From assembly GCA_028564925.1 (NCBI GenBank), contig CM053027.1, positions 245,111,649 through 245,175,648 of the forward strand: DNA of 64,000 nucleotides. Reading direction: 5' to 3'. A program made the position numbers and the translations under genes. This document shows, piece after piece, positions 11,297-23,700 of the stretch. Numbering within the stretch: the first letter of the stretch is position 1; each line of letters starts with the position of its first letter. The DNA comes from Lithobates sylvaticus (lineage: Eukaryota > Chordata > Amphibia > Anura > Ranidae). The notes beneath the pieces were generated by a model. The model made no database searches, had not been told where the DNA came from, and worked only from the letters and a program-made list of their open reading frames with translations.

Positions 11297-12517
11297 GGAA
11301 TAGTATTTAGCAAAAGAGTCAGCTATTTCCCTGGGGTTGTATATTTTTTTTGTTTTCTGATGGGTGGATCAGGTATGGAATTTTGGATTTAGTCCTAGCT
11401 ATTCTGAGTCTCTGGGCAAGGTATTTGCCAGCCTGGTTTCCAGAGGAATAGTGGGACAGTTTAAGTGATCAAATGTGTTTATCATATTGTTCGATGAGTA
11501 GGAGCCTGAGATCAGAGCAGCATTGGGAGAGTTTTTGAGCTAGATGTGCGTCGGCGTTGTTTTTGTTAAGGGCCTCAAGAGTTTTAATATTAGTGAGGAG
11601 TTGTCTAAGTTTTTGTGTCCTCCGCCTTTTTTCCCATGCACATATTTGTAACATTAACCCTCTAATGTATGCTTTGTGCGCACACCACAGCACCGCAGGA
11701 TCAGATACCGAGTGGTTGTTTAAAGAGAAGAACTCTGATAAGTTGTTTGCTATGCTGGTGGTGTGCGCAGGCATTTGAAAGATCCGAGAGTTGGCCCACC
11801 AAACATAGGCAGGACTTGGTGTGTGCCCCTCCACCACGTTTATAGAGACAGGTGCATGGTCAGACCACGTGATGTCAAGTATGGTGGAGGAGGAAACTGC
11901 CTGTAAAAGAAGTTTATCAACAAGTATCAAGTAAATTCTTGAATACGAATTATGCCTGGAGGCGTGGAAGGTATAATCACATTTGTTTGCGTGTTGGCAC
12001 CTCCACGCATCATATACATCTTCTGAATTCAGAAAGGGTTGTAGAATGGGTGGAGCCTTGGAGGTAGTATCAATCGTGTAGTCGGGTGTTAAATTGTGGT
12101 CACCACAAATCACCAGAGAACCCCTCTGGATGGTGGTGATTTTGCGGTATAGTCTTTTCAAGAAGCGGATTTGGTGGGAGTTAGGCGCGTATAAGTTCAC
12201 AATGGTGAAAGGTTTATTGTTGAGTTTGCCCAGAAGTAATAGGTATCACCTGCAGGGTCAATGTGGGTTTCTTTCAGGGTAAAAGCCACAGATTCCCTGA
12301 TGGCAATAAGTACTCCTTTCGGTTTCGTGGGGGAGGAGGCCAGGAAAATATGAGGGAATTTTTTGTGCTGAATGTGGGGAGTATTGTTGGCTGAGAAGTG
12401 AGTCTCTTCAATACAGAGGACATCAGCCTGGAGTTTGAGCCCTTCTCTCCAGACCGATGCTCTTTTAGCCGGGTGATTGAGGCTGTTAACATTAAAAGAG
12501 ATTATATTAAGAGCCAT
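11297..12517 (-). pseudogene. LINE ORF2 fragment: endonuclease and linker
   Basis: Starts MALNIISFNVNSLNHP at 12517. Endonuclease motifs are visible in two frames with one shift near 12200: EETHF, NLYAPN, GDHNLTPD, and SDHAPV. The YSRID motif reads YSRIY, so a metal-binding Asp is changed. After a stop at 11469 homology goes on (SGNQAGKYLAQRLRI) up to the array edge. No reverse transcriptase motif is present. Confidence 0.8.
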
Positions 12518-12656
12518 GTGTTTGAGGTAGGTGAGGATGTTGACAGTACCTTAGATGTAGCGTTGCAGGGTCTTTTGTAGCAGGTCTCTGGTAGTAGGCT
12601 GGGTACAGTAGAGCTTCATTCTGATCATGGCGGTAGTGAGGCATTGGTTGTGCAGA

Positions 12657-13766
12657 TCAGACCAAGGGTGAGGGAGGAAAAAGAGGGAAGGAAGAGAAAA
12701 CCAAGTCAAACCACAAAATAACAAATAGTTCAGTAAAAAAGTGAATTAAAACTTGAACCTGAGGGCAGAACATCTGCCCATAACTTCGGAGGGGAAAAGT
12801 GCGCACTGGGAGCTTCACGGGGTATCCCCAGCGATATGGGATGTTGTGGCTGCGTAGAGCTTTGGTTATGAGTAGGATGGATTTGCGTTTCTGCATTGTG
12901 AATTGTGAGAGATCCGCAAAGAGTTGGATATGTGCAAATTGTTGTAGGGGTTGCTGGTGTTTGCAGAAGGCAGACATAAGTTGCTATTTAGTTTGGTAGA
13001 AATGTACTCGCATCAGGACATCACGGGGTATATTATCTGGAAGGGGGGCGGTTTTGGCAACCTGTGGATGCGATCGACTTGCAACTCAGATTCAGGTATG
13101 GAGGGTAGGAACACTTTCATGAGGTCCTGGATGTATTATTGAAGTTGTGCAGGGAGGATAACTTCAGGGACCCCCCTAATCTTTATATTGTTCCTCCTGG
13201 ACCTTTCCTCAAGGTCCGCCACCTTGGCTTTGAGCCAAGTGATTTCATCTAAGTGATTGTTATGGGCATCAATCAGAGTGTTGTGAGAAGCTGCAACATT
13301 CCCCATTTTGCTCTCAATATGATCCACTCTCCTGCCCAGATCTCCCACTTCTGCTTTAAAGTTATTTATACACTTTGTCGACCATGTCAGCATGCATAGA
13401 GCTGCGGAGGGAGACAAGCATGTCCTTCAGCATGGTGTCTGATACTGGCTTATCAGTGGTGGGGAATGCAGTGAAGGGATCTACCAGTTCCCTAGTGTCC
13501 TCCAGGGAGTCCTGACATGTGCTCACCTGTCTGTCGTCTTCAGCCATGTGTGGCTTTGATTTAGCAGGGCTGTGGGAGAGGGGTGTGGAGGCATCAGGAG
13601 AGCAGTGAGCAGCATCTTCCTGTGATCCTGGACTCAAAGCTGCTGAACGAGAGCTGCTGGAGGGAGAAGGAGAGAGAGCTCCATTTTGGTGAGGATCGTG
13701 GCCTGCCGGCTTGAAGAAATCTTTTAGTTTCTTCGTGTTAATTGTTTCTTTGCATTTGCGGGTCAT
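12657..13766 (-). pseudogene. LINE ORF1 (RNA-binding protein), frameshifted
   Basis: Three pieces in different frames give a full ORF1 protein: 13766-13362 (start MTRKCKETINTKKLKDFF, then a Ser/Pro-rich stretch), 13417-13136 (coiled coil ending in LEERSRRNNIKIRGVPE, the classic L1 ORF1 junction motif) and 12977-12657 (C-terminal domain with QLFADLSQFTMQKRK). At least two frame changes make it non-functional. The intact family member binds the element RNA as a trimer. Confidence 0.8.
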
Positions 13767-13908
13767 CCTGTGGATGTGGCAGCACCTTTAGGCAGTCAGT
13801 GGTGGATGATTGGGCTCACGGTGCCGCCCTAGAATCGATTGGTCCCCGTTGCTGGAGCGGAGCTGTGCTTTCAAGCTTCCATTCAGCAGCACGGTAGCCA
13901 CGCCCCCC

Positions 13909-16245
13909 CTCTCAATACAGAATTTGACCTGCTGTAAACATTACAAATTTTGTAGATGCGGTCAAGTTGTAGAGACATTTGGGGGAATTAACATTAAAAA
14001 AAAAAACATAAAAAAGGAGCAGATTAAGCTCCCAATTTACAAAAAAAAGGTGCAAGCCCCTTTGTTAATAAAAAGCGGTCAGTTCTCTGTTCTGCAGTGT
14101 TTGACGTATGCATCGCCATCCCTCCTGATCTCTGTGCTGCCTGTCACAATCTATCTGCTGTCCCCGCCCCAGAGCTCGGTTCAGAGTGGGAGGGTTGAAA
14201 CTCCTGCAGATTATGCATGTGTAGTGTAATAACTGCCCAAACAGAGAGATGGGATGCAATCTACTGACAACTCACATCCCGTATGACAGGCCACACTTGG
14301 CAGAAATCTGCATATGGAAATATATTCCCTCTGTTAATTGGGGCAGATCTGTGCTATTTTCTGTTTTGGTCTGAAATTTAAACTGGTGCAGGTGGACATG
14401 AAACAGGTCTATCTGCTTAGTTAATGTGGTGCATGCCACTCCTGATAGTTTCTGCACCATTTAAATTAATATAATTAATGAATTATATCAATTAATTAAT
14501 ATAATTCATCAAATAATTTTGCCCACTCCCCATAGCCAGAATGTGGGGATATTGTGGGATTAGCAGAAGAAAAGCAGGTGGAAGAGGGTGAATTAGCATC
14601 ACTTGCTGACAACTGGCTGATTTGCACCTGGGAGAAAGATGAGGAAGGCTTTGTCAACCACCCCACTACCTCCTGTGTATGTTGTGACTATATGCTGTTT
14701 CAGGCTCTAGTACAGGGGTCTTGAATTAAAATGTATGTTTTAAGTCCAGTTGGTAAAGTTCCATAGGTCTGAATATCATGTTTGCACTATAACACATCAC
14801 AGCAGTGTCCTCCCCAGTGTACTCCCCATGCTCCCGCCTTCACATCACAACTCCCCTTTACATCACAGGCCCCCTTCACTGCAGTCCCATAGTGTCCTCA
14901 GTTCCCCTTCATGTCCCATTACATTGCAGACCACATTGGTGATCATCCGCTTGTTAACATAAAAAGACTCCCACACTCTGTGCACATCTGCAGCACATCT
15001 GATACATGCTTTCTGTGCCAATATGCAGCAACTCTTGTCCCTGCCTGCTGTGAGAATGATAGTGGCAGCAGGGCAGGAGAGAAGGGAGAGGACACACAAC
15101 TGCTAAGTGGTACAACTGTGGTCCAGACATTACTGTCGCTCTGTCCAGACCACCATCCACCTTTTACCAGGTCCTTATATGCTGACAACTTGGGAGTGCA
15201 GGCAGGGAAAGAGCTTGTCTCAGCTCCATAGAGGTCAATGAGGAAGGAAAAAAGTCCCAAGAGCCACACACAAAACCCTTATGTAAAGAGTGGAAACAGC
15301 CTCAGCCTAGACTCTGGCCAGGCCACACCCCTAATATGTTTTGCCCCTGCCCACTGGGCTTAGTCATGGGAGTGTAGAGTGAGTGTAGAGTGAGAGCTAG
15401 ACTGCTTCTGTGACCCTATGTGAAATGATACTTGCCAAGTTAACCTCTTATAATCTGGAGGTTGTTGCAATTGGTAAGAGGCTAATTTTGGCGGTGGTGG
15501 TTGCACAGTGGGAATTTATGAACTTTGATGGACTTTTTTTTCTTACTAATTTACAAGAATAGCACATGAGCACATTTTTGTGGTGGATTGAATAATAATT
15601 ATTTTATGTATTACATCCATGTATTATATAGGAAATTGTTTATTTGCACATAAGCACTTTGTCTAGCAAGTTATTATAATATACATTTTGCATATGAATT
15701 AGTTGCACTAGAGCACGTTTGTATATATCATCTCTGATATGAATTGTGTTAATATTTAGTTCCACTAGAGCATTTTTTATTTAAAGGGATATTTCAGCTT
15801 GCCAACCTCTGAAGCCTCTCCCTAACATTTAACTTTTTTTACATTTTAGTACCGAAAAACTGGACCTGGCCTTACAAGTGATTTACTGTATATGATGGCA
15901 GTACAATATTAGCATCACATGTATTTATCTAATTTTTTATTCATGACAAGATTTTGGTTGCTTTTGCACTGGCTACTTGTCATTGAATTGTGCTTATACT
16001 ATTATTAACCACCTATATCACTGTTTTGCTCAACTGTATGCACTTTATAAATTAAATTTGACATTTAACAGCCCAAGCTTCCATTTTGGCAAAACTCTTC
16101 TGCAATATAATACTATCTTGCTAATCTTCAATAATCTTTAAAACTTTTGTGCCATCAGCAAAAATGTTAGTATTTCTGTTTATTTATTCCCACATATCAT
16201 AATAGATAGATTGAAAAAAATATTGGGTCCAGCATCATTCATTGT
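13909..16245. other. No gene seen
   Basis: AT-rich with a few GC-richer patches. An AT palindrome lies at about 14461-14510. Open frames at 14065-15270 on both strands have no recognisable domain and no codon bias that I can see; I take them as chance. Confidence 0.55.
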
Positions 16246-16253
16246 GTTACAGG

Positions 16254-16617
16254 CACTGACCATTCGGCCACTCGGGCACTTCCTGAGGGCCCCGGGCCAT
16301 TAGGGGGCCCCATCAGGGTTGCCAGCCTCAGTAAAACCAGCGACAGTATGTAAAAATCTGTTTTTTTTTTACATCTGTTTCTGAAATGTCCCTTACTGAC
16401 ATCCTTTTGGTCTACAAATCCAGAGATTATAACTGCCCCACCTCTCCAGTACCTTCTCACCCAATAGAAACATGTCTGTGTATACTGTGTGTACATGTAT
16501 GTGTATACTGTGTGATTGTATACTGTGTGTGTGTATACTGTGCATAATCTCTGATTGCCTGGGGGCCCCATAATCTCTGATTGCCCGGGGGCCCCATGAG
16601 TTGTCAGTCCGCCCCTG
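16254..16617. mobile_element. hAT-type MITE with 8-bp target duplication
   Basis: The right end reads gttgtcagtccgcccctg, the same terminus as the element at 61545-63757. The left end has lost the first bases of its inverted repeat and begins cactgacc. The 8-bp string gttacagg flanks both sides (16246-16253 and 16618-16625), as expected for hAT insertion. Internal ggggccc blocks match the larger copy. Short GT/TA-rich imperfect repeats lie at 16475-16545. Confidence 0.8.
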
Positions 16618-16625
16618 GTTACAGG

Positions 16626-17103
16626 ACTACTATCCTTAGCCCACTTACAATATGTTCTCTTGCTGATCACTTTTTGACTTCAGCCGGTTAACCTGTTTGA
16701 TACCTATGTACAGAACTTTCCTCAACAACTGTACCAGGTTATTAATAGACACAGTGCTGAACACATGAGGAAAATCCAAATATATTACATTATTGGCATT
16801 CCAATATCTAAATTTAAACTTACTTCTGCATTAAAACTAAAGAGTTATTTAGACATGGCCATTTTTTTTTAGCTTCCCACAAATATTTTCAAATGTACAG
16901 GTTACAAAGAGATCAGGCTTACTGATTACCCAGTTCTAACTTTCTACCCTTCTTAAAGCGGAACCTATTTATTTATTTATTTATTTATTTTTAGCAGAAG
17001 AAACTTTGCCTGTATGTATGTTATAATTGTATTGCAAAGTCATTGTTTTCAGACTCATGGCCATCAACACCACCAGAAGTGTCTAAAAAATACTTAGAAT
17101 ACA
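16626..17103. other. No gene; contains (TTTA)n
   Basis: Non-coding. A tetranucleotide run of ATTT occupies about 16966-16992. Nothing else recognised. Confidence 0.5.
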
Positions 17104-17545
17104 GGGGTAGATTTACTAAAACTGGTGCAAACAGAATCTGGTGCAGCTGTGTATGGTAACCAATCAGCTTCTAACTCCAGATTGCTCATTTAAGCTTTGA
17201 CAACAAGCCTAGGTTCACATTGGTATGATTTGACATGCGATTTGACATGTCAAATTGCATGCCAAATCGGTGGCTATTGCTGGTAATAGCTCAGTCCGAA
17301 TCGGTGCGGCGCTGAGTTTGTGGGCCACACTGATTCACAAAAGTAGTTCCTGTACTACTTTTGGTTACTTCGGGGGGCGATTTGTATAGACATCTGTGCA
17401 GGAACCAGTTCAGATGTCTGTCAAATCGCCGTTGAAGTCAGACTGCAATGCCGGGTTGAAATTGAACGATTTCTAACCTGCAGCAATGTGAACCTACGCT
17501 CCAACCTAGAAGCTGACAGAGAAAAAACTATAATTTTCACTCAGA
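17104..17545. repeat. Old dispersed repeat split by a MITE
   Basis: The left piece has tagatttactaaaactggtg and accaatcagcttctaact, a phrase I know from a common frog repeat. After the inserted MITE (17210-17496) the sequence resumes with aacctagaagctgacag, the expected continuation. Not coding. Confidence 0.5.
17210..17496. mobile_element. MITE with taggttcacattg termini
   Basis: The ends are inverted: taggttcacattg on the left and caatgtgaaccta on the right. Internal sequence is rich in short inverted motifs such as atttgacatgtcaaat. About 287 bp, non-coding. The target duplication is not clear, so the superfamily is open (hAT or Harbinger). Confidence 0.65.
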
Positions 17546-18010
17546 AATTAAAGTATTTAATAAGTACCGGTATTTAAATTTGAGATGCACACTTTTGCCC
17601 CTGCGTTATGACCAGTAAACCAAATATTTAATTATTACTTAAAACTAACAGAACTATATATATTTTTTTTTTATGTTACATGATTTTGCTACAGTTTATC
17701 ACATCTATAATTTTAACAACAAACATTCAAATTCATTATCGTGAACACAAACAAAAAATTATCTCCAAATTTTTTGTGTTTCACACTTCCAACTTTGCTT
17801 TTATGGAGGGAGACAGCTTTTATATATTTTTTATTTTTATTTAAATCAGGGGTGCCCAACCAGTGGCCCATGGAGCCCTCTGATGTGGCCCGCAACCTCC
17901 TGCTCTGGGATAGAATAGAAAGAAGACTGTTCACTTCCGGTCGGGCGCCTCAGGGAGTAGCTGCGTCTCCTCACAGCTCCCGCAGAGCGGTACTCACGTC
18001 TGCCTTGGCA

Positions 18011-18376
18011 CCCGATCCATCCCCCAGGCCACCATAAACACAGGAGGGTGACTCCCAGTCACCACTGGAAGCGGCCACTGACGTTTCGCCGGTGGACGCG
18101 GCCTCCCTCCGCGGCCGGCGCGCTCCGACCGGCCGCTCATTGAAATTGAGGCCCCGGCTTGGGCCTACGCGGACCGAAATATCGGATTTTAGACCCGATC
18201 CATCCCCAGGCGGCGACCTTGAATACAGGTGAGTGACTGTCAGTCACCACAGGAAGCAGCCACCTCAATTTCGCCGGCGGACGCGGCCTTCCTCCGCGGC
18301 CGGTGCATTCAGACAGGCCGCACAGTCAAATCGAGGCCCCGGCTTGGGCCTACTCGGCCAGTATCATCCGCCTGGG
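18011..18376 (+). promoter_or_regulatory. Two tandem 5'-UTR monomers, about 183 bp each
   Basis: The phrase cccgatccatc starts at 18011 and again at 18194, and the following sequence is repeated with divergence (shared gaggccccggcttgggccta and gacgcggcctnCCTCCGCGGCC-type blocks). The region is CpG-rich. In mouse L1, 5'-UTR monomers are promoters; I infer a similar role here from position and layout only. Confidence 0.75.
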
Positions 18377-18729
18377 AGCCTGGACGCTTTGAGCACACCA
18401 TCAGACACCTATAGCGGCCTATTAAGACACCTCCAGCGGCCTATTTGGGGACTATATCTCCCCCTCACACAATACTCGGCCTAACTTTGCCCTGAATAGC
18501 CTGCACGATAGACGCATGCACGGAGGCACCTGAAATGGATATGTAGCCTGGGAGCTCCGTCCCACCTCAGCAGATCAGGCCTATATAGCGGCGCTTCTTG
18601 ATCTACACCTGGATCTCCCCCATACGAGCGGAATTTACCTCAGGGAATCACCCAATGTACTCAGGAGCAGTAAGGAGAAACCTGAAGCCCGCTTTTGAAG
18701 CTGCCAAGTTTCAGTCGGAGACAGCCAAA

Positions 18730-19809
18730 ATGGCGGCGGCCCCTCACCACTCAGCTCAGCCCTGCCTGCCCTCATATCCCAGCTCACATATAGCTACATC
18801 CCCATCCCTACTACAACCTGATCCCTCTACTGACATCCCTCCTCTGGACCCGTCCTCTCCAGCGTCCACTGCTTCCCTCATTGAACACACCCTGGCAGGT
18901 CTGGATTTTTCCCCCACGGAGGCAGGCCCCCCCCAGACTCACCCACAACTACAACATGGGGATCCGGGCCTTCTACAGAACATTAATGTGACCGATCTCT
19001 TTGCCAAGTTTGCAGAACTTCTGCGACAGACTGCACACAAGATAACAAGTGACATTAAAGCTGATCTGCAGCAAATAGGTACCCGCATGGATGTTGTTGA
19101 AACACATCTGGACTCCACTATTGCCAGAACTAATCAAAACTCAACCTGCATACAGATTCTGCAGGACCAATTAGAGACTGCCAATATGAAAATTGACGAC
19201 CTCGAAAACAGGAATAGGAGGTACAACTTCAGAGTCAGTGGGCTCCCTGAATCGTACAAAGATGTTCCCGACACCATTAGATCTTTTATTCAGACCATGC
19301 TCCCTGATACACCGCAACACAGATTGGAACTTGATCGTGCTCACAGAGCTCTCAGACCACCTAGAGCTGACGGTCTCCCCCGCGACATAGTGGTTAAACC
19401 TCACTTTTACTCAGTCAAGGAGGACATAATGCGGAAATCGAGAACCACACCCAAAATTATGTTTCAGGGCCACCACCTGCAAATTTTTGCAGATTTATCT
19501 CCATCTACTATCCAAAAGAGGAGAGCCTTGAAACCGCTACTTCAAGTCCTGATGGACAGGGAAATCAAGTACTGGTGGCTGTTTCCATTTCAACTTAAAT
19601 TCCTGCTGAAAGGCAAAGCGTACACCTTTGGTTCCCTGCAAGAGGGAGAAAAACTCTTACTCCAACTAGGCCTCATCAGCCAAGACCCAAATCTTCAACA
19701 TCCTGGGCCGCACCCTGCCTCAACGAAAAGACAACTTCCAACCAGCCCCCTGACTCCGGTTTGGGAAGCTACGAGATCCAAGAAATCCAAGGAAACTGTA
19801 CCCCCCTGA
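18730..19809 (+). CDS. LINE ORF1 protein (nucleic-acid chaperone), open
   Basis: I chose the ATG at 18730 because it sits in a good context (gccaaaATGG); an upstream in-frame ATG at 18655 would add 25 residues. The protein of 359 residues has a Pro/Ser-rich N-terminus, a coiled coil of about 75 residues (from about NINVTDLF to DDLENRNRR), the L1-type junction LENRNRRYNFRVSGLPES, an RRM-like middle, and a C-terminal domain with FADLSPSTIQKRRALKP. In the L1 family this protein trimerises, coats the element RNA and helps reverse transcription. No break is visible. ORF2 lies about 1 kb downstream. Confidence 0.9.
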   Translation: MAAAPHHSAQPCLPSYPSSHIATSPSLLQPDPSTDIPPLDPSSPASTASLIEHTLAGLDFSPTEAGPPQTHPQLQHGDPGLLQNINVTDLFAKFAELLRQTAHKITSDIKADLQQIGTRMDVVETHLDSTIARTNQNSTCIQILQDQLETANMKIDDLENRNRRYNFRVSGLPESYKDVPDTIRSFIQTMLPDTPQHRLELDRAHRALRPPRADGLPRDIVVKPHFYSVKEDIMRKSRTTPKIMFQGHHLQIFADLSPSTIQKRRALKPLLQVLMDREIKYWWLFPFQLKFLLKGKAYTFGSLQEGEKLLLQLGLISQDPNLQHPGPHPASTKRQLPTSPLTPVWEATRSKKSKETVPP

Positions 19810-20798
19810 TTCTGACGCCCGGTCGAACCCTGACCCTCCAACCTTCTCTTCCACCGTTTTAAGGAACTTTCCTGGAAGGATTGTACCCCCCACTTGTGCC
19901 ACATGAACTGTTCTTCCTCTATGAGTCCCCTATAACTTCTACCGAGATGGAGTCATGAGGGACACAAGTCGGGAAGGACGCCGCTAGATTTCTTCTCCAC
20001 CCACGTCTTCGGACTTTCTCCCTCCTCACTTCTTCCCCGTCTTCCATCAAAGTGGAGATATGGAAAGGGGGTTTACATGCCCCATCCTCTTTTTTTTTTT
20101 TCTCTAGGGACTCGCCCCATCGCCTAGCTATGGCTTGCTGACCATATGTTACCCGAGACCCCTGTAGCCCTCTCTGCTTCCCGTCCCGCTTGGTATCCCA
20201 CTCATTACTCCTGGGATCCATTATTCCCCAGAGATCCAAGTTTATATATCTGTTTTTGCTTGTCTTAACATTTGTTATTATTCATTCATTGATATTAATC
20301 GTTCCGTTTAACGTACTCACCTCCAGGCTTTCCTGTTCTCGCCAACGGGTTCAAATGGAGGTGACTCTGTTACGGCTGTACTAGTGCCTTTCTTTTGTTA
20401 TGCCACGTTGGTTGCTACACGAGGCCTACCTGCTGGGGTGGTGTTCATGCACCCCTTCTTGTCTGGTTGCTTGGGTATTTTGCCCTCCGCTAGACAAGCC
20501 TATCCTCTGATCTCCAGAGGGATGTTTTTGGTTACTTTGTACCTACCGGTGGAGGATTCTGTCCCCTCCTCTCCACGGAGGACTCTCTTGTCCGCCGTCT
20601 TTCCTCTCGTTCTTTCTTTTCTCTCTCTTACTCAATATATTCACTCTCATATCTTTGCAGGAACTTTCTGGAGGAGGGATACTCACTACTGCCGCACTCT
20701 CGCAGGGATCTTTGCTTGGTATACACTTTTTCCTGGTCTTGCTGGACACATATTGGTAAGTGCTGTAGGTTGCCTAGATAGTCCTCCACCTCTGCTCA
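19810..20798 (+). other. Inter-ORF region of the LINE
   Basis: About 990 bp separate ORF1 and ORF2. The stretch is pyrimidine-rich (for example a TC/T run at 20080-20105). An open frame at 20384-20806 has no recognised domain and overlaps the ORF2 start by a few bases. In mammalian L1 this gap is far shorter. Confidence 0.7.
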
Positions 20799-23700
20799 AT
20801 GGCTAACGCCCCCTTCATACCACCTCCTCTCAAAATAATCTCCCATAATGCTCAAGGCCTAAACTCCCCCATTAAGCGACGTAAAGTATTCCATTATCTC
20901 CAAACACAAAAGGTGGACGTAGCTCTTTTACAAGAAACCCATTTCCCGAATAGATTCTGCCCGTCCTTTATTCACTCTAATTTCCCTTTTTTTGCACTGG
21001 CCATTGCTGATAACAAAACTAAGGGTGTGGGTGTTCTCATTTCCAAACAATGCAAATTCACCCTCAAATCTGTATTCAAAGACCCAGAAGGGAGATTTAT
21101 ACTTGTAGTAGGTGTTTTAGATAACCAATTGTACACCTTCATCTCATACTATGCCCCCAACAAAGGCCAACTACGTTTCTTCCAACACCTGTTGAAAACT
21201 CTCACTCCAAAGCTAGAAGGCACAGTAATTTTTGGTGGCGATTCAAACGCTGCCTTTGACCAGGGACTGGACAAGTCCCGACCCCCGGGAAAACGCCTCA
21301 CCAGACCTACCAAACAGAGCCTCCGAATAGCCAAGTTGCTTTTCCAACATGGCCTCATTGATATTTGGAGAGAGGTAAACCCCACCATGCGAGATTTCAC
21401 GCACTTCTCCAACCCCCACAGATATTTCGCAAGGATCGACCACATCCTTGTTTCTTCAGCTTCCATCCCACTCACAAAAAAAAGCTTTCATCAAGGATGT
21501 GGTCTGGTCGGACCACTCCATGGTGGTCTTGACACTTCAACGCCCAGTGGGCCACGCACCCCACAGACGTTGGAGACTCAACGAATCTATCCTGAGTGAT
21601 CCTATCAGAGCTACAGAGATTGAAAACATTATTAAAAACTATTTTCTCACCAACGACACGCCTGAAACTGGTCCTACATGCCTATGGGCTGCCCACAAGG
21701 CGGTGCTTAGAGGACATCTTATCCAAATAGCCTCCCAAATTCGCAAATCTCACAAAGCAACAATTGATCAGTTGGATAGGGAATATTCAGCATTAGCCAA
21801 AAAGCACAAGGACAATCCGAATTCTGTCCCCTCTACGAAAGTGGACGCAGCCAGGACAGCGCTGAACTTGGCTCTGACTACCAAGGCCGAAAAATGGATA
21901 CGGTGGAATAGAGCCAAATTTTATTGTCAAGGTGACAAAATTGGCTCTATGCTAGCAGGTAGACTCTCACCCAAAATTAGGTCCCCAGCTCTCCCCAAAA
22001 TTAAAATCCAAGGTGGCACTTTGTCCCAGAACCCCAGACGCATAATGCAGGAATTTCACAATTTTTATAAATCTTTGTATAGTGGTGACCATGGTCCTTC
22101 TCAAAAAGCGATAGATAACTTCCTTAATAATATCCAGACCCCTACATTGGAAGACAGGCATAGACAATACTTAGATGCTCCTATCTCGGCGGATGAAGTA
22201 TGCGCCGTTATTCACCGATTAAAACCTCATTCAGCCCCCGGTCCGGATGGCTTTTCCATTCCCTACTACAAATCATTCGCTACGACAATCGCCCCATTTT
22301 TGGCTCGCTTCTTCAATGCTCTACATCAAGGGGGACAATTAGACTCTTCACTCAACATGACCCACATTACAGTTCTCCCCAAGCCGAACAAAGATGCCAG
22401 CTCAGTCAGTAACTATAGACCTATATCTCTCATTAACAACGACCTAAAGATTCTGACTAAAATCCTTGCAGACCGCCTGGCCTCCTTCATCAGCTTATAC
22501 ATTCACAAAGACCAAGTGGGATTCATCCCAGGTAAACAAGGTCCTGATCAGACTCGCCGTGCTATAGATATTATCTCCCTCCTTAATTCTAACTGGGATG
22601 GAAGCTCTCCTAAACAGGGTTGCCTGCTCTCCCTAGACCTCCAAAAAGCATTCGATTCGGTTCACTGGCCCTACATTTTCAGTACTTTACAACGATGGGG
22701 GTTTGTAGACTCTTTCCTCAATGTCATGCATGCCCTTTACTCATCCCCTTCAGCTCAGGTGCGTCTGCAGGGATTTTATTCGGAATCTTTACCCATATTT
22801 AGAGGCACAAGGTTGTCCACTCTCCCCATTGATATTTGCCATAGCAATTGAATCCCTAGCAATAGCTATCAGAGCTGACCCAAACATTCGAGGCATTCAA
22901 TGCGGCTCACGTCACCACAAATGTGCTTTATTTGCGGATGACATCTTAATGTTTGTCTCCTCCCCACTGATCACACTTCCCAACATTTTCCGCCTTCTAG
23001 ACGACTTTGGAGCAGTTTCAGGCCTTAGGGTCAACTACAACAAATCTCAGGCCCTTAATATTAACTTGCCAGAATCTCTCCTCACCAGGCTTAGGGACAG
23101 CTTTAAATTCTCCTGGAGCGACTCATCTATCTCATATCTAGGGATTAACTTAACCCCCAGAACTGAACTACTCTATCAAGCTAATTACCCGTCACTTTAC
23201 CAAAAACTTGAAGCGGACTTAACCAGGTGGTCTGAGCTGTCCCTATCCTGGCTAGGAAGAATTAACACAATAAAGATGACATTACTCCCCCGCATCCTAT
23301 ATTATTTTAGGGCACTCCCGATCCCAGTTGACAAATCTCGTTTACGGCGTTTCCAAGCCAAAATCATCAGATTTGTATGGGGCAAAGGGGGCCATAGACT
23401 CTCTAAATCAATCTTATTTAGATCTAAATTGGAGGGGGGCCTGGGCCTCCCCAATCTGCTTCGGTATTTCCAAGCAGCCCACCTTGCTCAATTATCGATT
23501 GTTTACTCTCGCTGGGAACAACCTGACTGGGTCCACATTGAGAGACAGGCGGTTCCACTTCACACGCTTGACTATCTTTTATGGAGCCCCAAAAAACTAC
23601 GTTCGCCGATCCTCTCCCCTACTCTATCTCACTCCTATGCTCTGTGGGATGGCTTAAAGTCTAATGACCTACTAACCTCTCGCACAGAACCATTGTCACA

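Larger units (their letters stand above)
11297..13908 (-). mobile_element. L1-like LINE, 5' end present, 3' half missing
   Basis: On the minus strand the element starts near 13908 with ggggggcgtggctaccgtg, a typical start of frog L1-like elements. It continues through ORF1 and the endonuclease part of ORF2. It stops at 11297, just where the reverse transcriptase should begin, and joins the 64-bp array. LINE copies usually lose the 5' end, so loss of the 3' half points to a later deletion or to the neighbouring hAT event. The missing half is not found on the far side of the hAT region. Confidence 0.85.

Noticed and set aside
14065-15270. Overlapping frames of about 100 codons on both strands
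   Set aside because: Length and overlap on both strands are as expected by chance; no homology recognised.
16239-16670. 143-codon minus-strand frame
   Set aside because: It spans the ends of a hAT MITE and simple repeats; chance frame.
19171-19404. Minus-strand frame inside LINE ORF1
   Set aside because: Antisense shadow of a coding exon.
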